Part shown: positions 6,332 through 6,620 of the stretch, piece by piece | How positions within the stretch are numbered: position 1 is the first letter of the stretch | Layout of the letters: every line of letters begins with the position of its first letter | Assembly: GCA_013696235.1 (NCBI GenBank) | Contig: JACCYY010000313.1 | Coordinates: 1-6,620, forward strand | DNA: 6,620 nucleotides | Source: Sporichthyaceae bacterium | GTDB lineage: Bacteria > Actinomycetota > Actinomycetes > JACCYY01 | Direction: 5' to 3' | Notes under the pieces: model-generated | The model's input: the letters and a program-made list of their open reading frames with translations, nothing else | What the model was told of the DNA's origin: nothing | The model's database searches: none | Made by a program: the position numbers and the translations under genes

Positions 6332-6620
6332 GCCGGCTGACCGGCCCGGCAGCTGCTGCCGTCGCGGCACTCGTGGTCGCCGTGACTGCGGCGTGCGGCG
6401 GAGTGGACGAGGTCGCTGACCCAGCCGCCACCCCGTCGGCGAGCCGACCGACCAGCGCGGCGGACCGCGACGAACCGACGCCCACCCCGAAAGCGACGCC
6501 GACACCTGCGGAGACCGCCGTGACCAGCTGGGGACCAACCGAGGCCGAGGTCGCTCAGGCGGCCAGCATCGTGGCCACCATGTCGACCGAGGCACGCGCC
6601 GGCCGGGTGATCATGGTGCG
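6328..6620 (+). CDS. Lipoprotein, probable family 3 glycoside hydrolase, 3'-truncated
   Basis: The first 97 residues are visible and the frame stays open to the window end. The N-terminus is a lipoprotein signal: MSR, a hydrophobic Ala/Val core at about 5-20, and the lipobox TAAC with C23 as lipidated residue, followed by GG. Residues 27-66 are a low-complexity Ala/Pro/Thr/Asp linker with TPTPKATPTP at 51-60, typical of surface lipoproteins. From about 71, TEAEVAQAASIVATMSTEAR and then AGRVIMV match the opening of GH3 N-terminal domains (the helix usually written as M-x-x-E-E-K-x-G-Q-x-x-M). This suggests a secreted beta-N-acetylglucosaminidase of the NagZ/LpqI type acting on peptidoglycan fragments. 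No catalytic residue is inside the window, so the GH3 call rests on this short match. The GTG start overlaps the previous stop and is the only one giving a complete signal peptide. Confidence 0.68.
   Translation, partial: MSRLTGPAAAAVAALVVAVTAACGGVDEVADPAATPSASRPTSAADRDEPTPTPKATPTPAETAVTSWGPTEAEVAQAASIVATMSTEARAGRVIMV

Noticed and set aside
5318..6595. 425-codon - strand frame antisense to the HTTM and lipoprotein genes
   Set aside because: Its translation is Arg/Pro-rich and motif-free, whereas the + strand has membrane segments, family motifs and 4-bp gene overlaps.

Overview
The window is gene-dense, very GC-rich DNA with strong G/C bias at third codon positions, frequent GTG starts and 4-bp stop/start overlaps. 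That pattern, together with the gene order alr / alpha-beta hydrolase / tsaE / tsaB / rimI / tsaD, points to an actinomycete (Actinomycetota). A Nocardioidaceae-like organism is possible, but I cannot settle the genus from sequence alone. All supported genes lie on the + strand. The long open frames on the - strand are by-products of the GC bias.

Region 1 (1-2021): the C-terminal three quarters of alanine racemase (alr, D-alanine for peptidoglycan; the start lies upstream of the window), followed through an ATGA overlap by a membrane-anchored alpha/beta hydrolase with an intact Ser-Asp-His triad.

Region 2 (2107-4800): the tRNA t6A37 modification genes tsaE, tsaB and tsaD, with the ribosomal-protein N-acetyltransferase gene rimI between tsaB and tsaD. 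Spacing is 9 bp (tsaE-tsaB), a 4-nt overlap (tsaB-rimI) and an 8-nt overlap (rimI-tsaD), so the block is almost certainly one translationally coupled operon. TsaE, TsaB and TsaD together transfer the threonylcarbamoyl group to A37 of ANN-decoding tRNAs. The TsaC/Sua5 enzyme that makes the threonylcarbamoyl-AMP donor is not in this window.

Region 3 (4801-4919): a non-coding gap of about 120 bp. It holds a perfect 11-bp tandem repeat in a low-complexity CGCTC/CTCGT stretch, a small inverted repeat, and a G-run that is the probable ribosome-binding site of the next gene.

Region 4 (4920-6620): a second coupled set of envelope genes. First is a small single-pass membrane protein of unknown function. 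It overlaps by 4 bp (GTGA) a multi-pass HTTM-type membrane protein related to vitamin K-dependent gamma-carboxylase. That in turn overlaps by 4 bp (GTGA) the start of a lipoprotein whose first globular residues look like a family 3 glycoside hydrolase (NagZ/LpqI type); this last gene runs off the window.

Most of the window is conserved housekeeping DNA. The least understood part is the small membrane protein plus HTTM pair. I see no tRNA, rRNA, CRISPR array, insertion sequence or phage gene.
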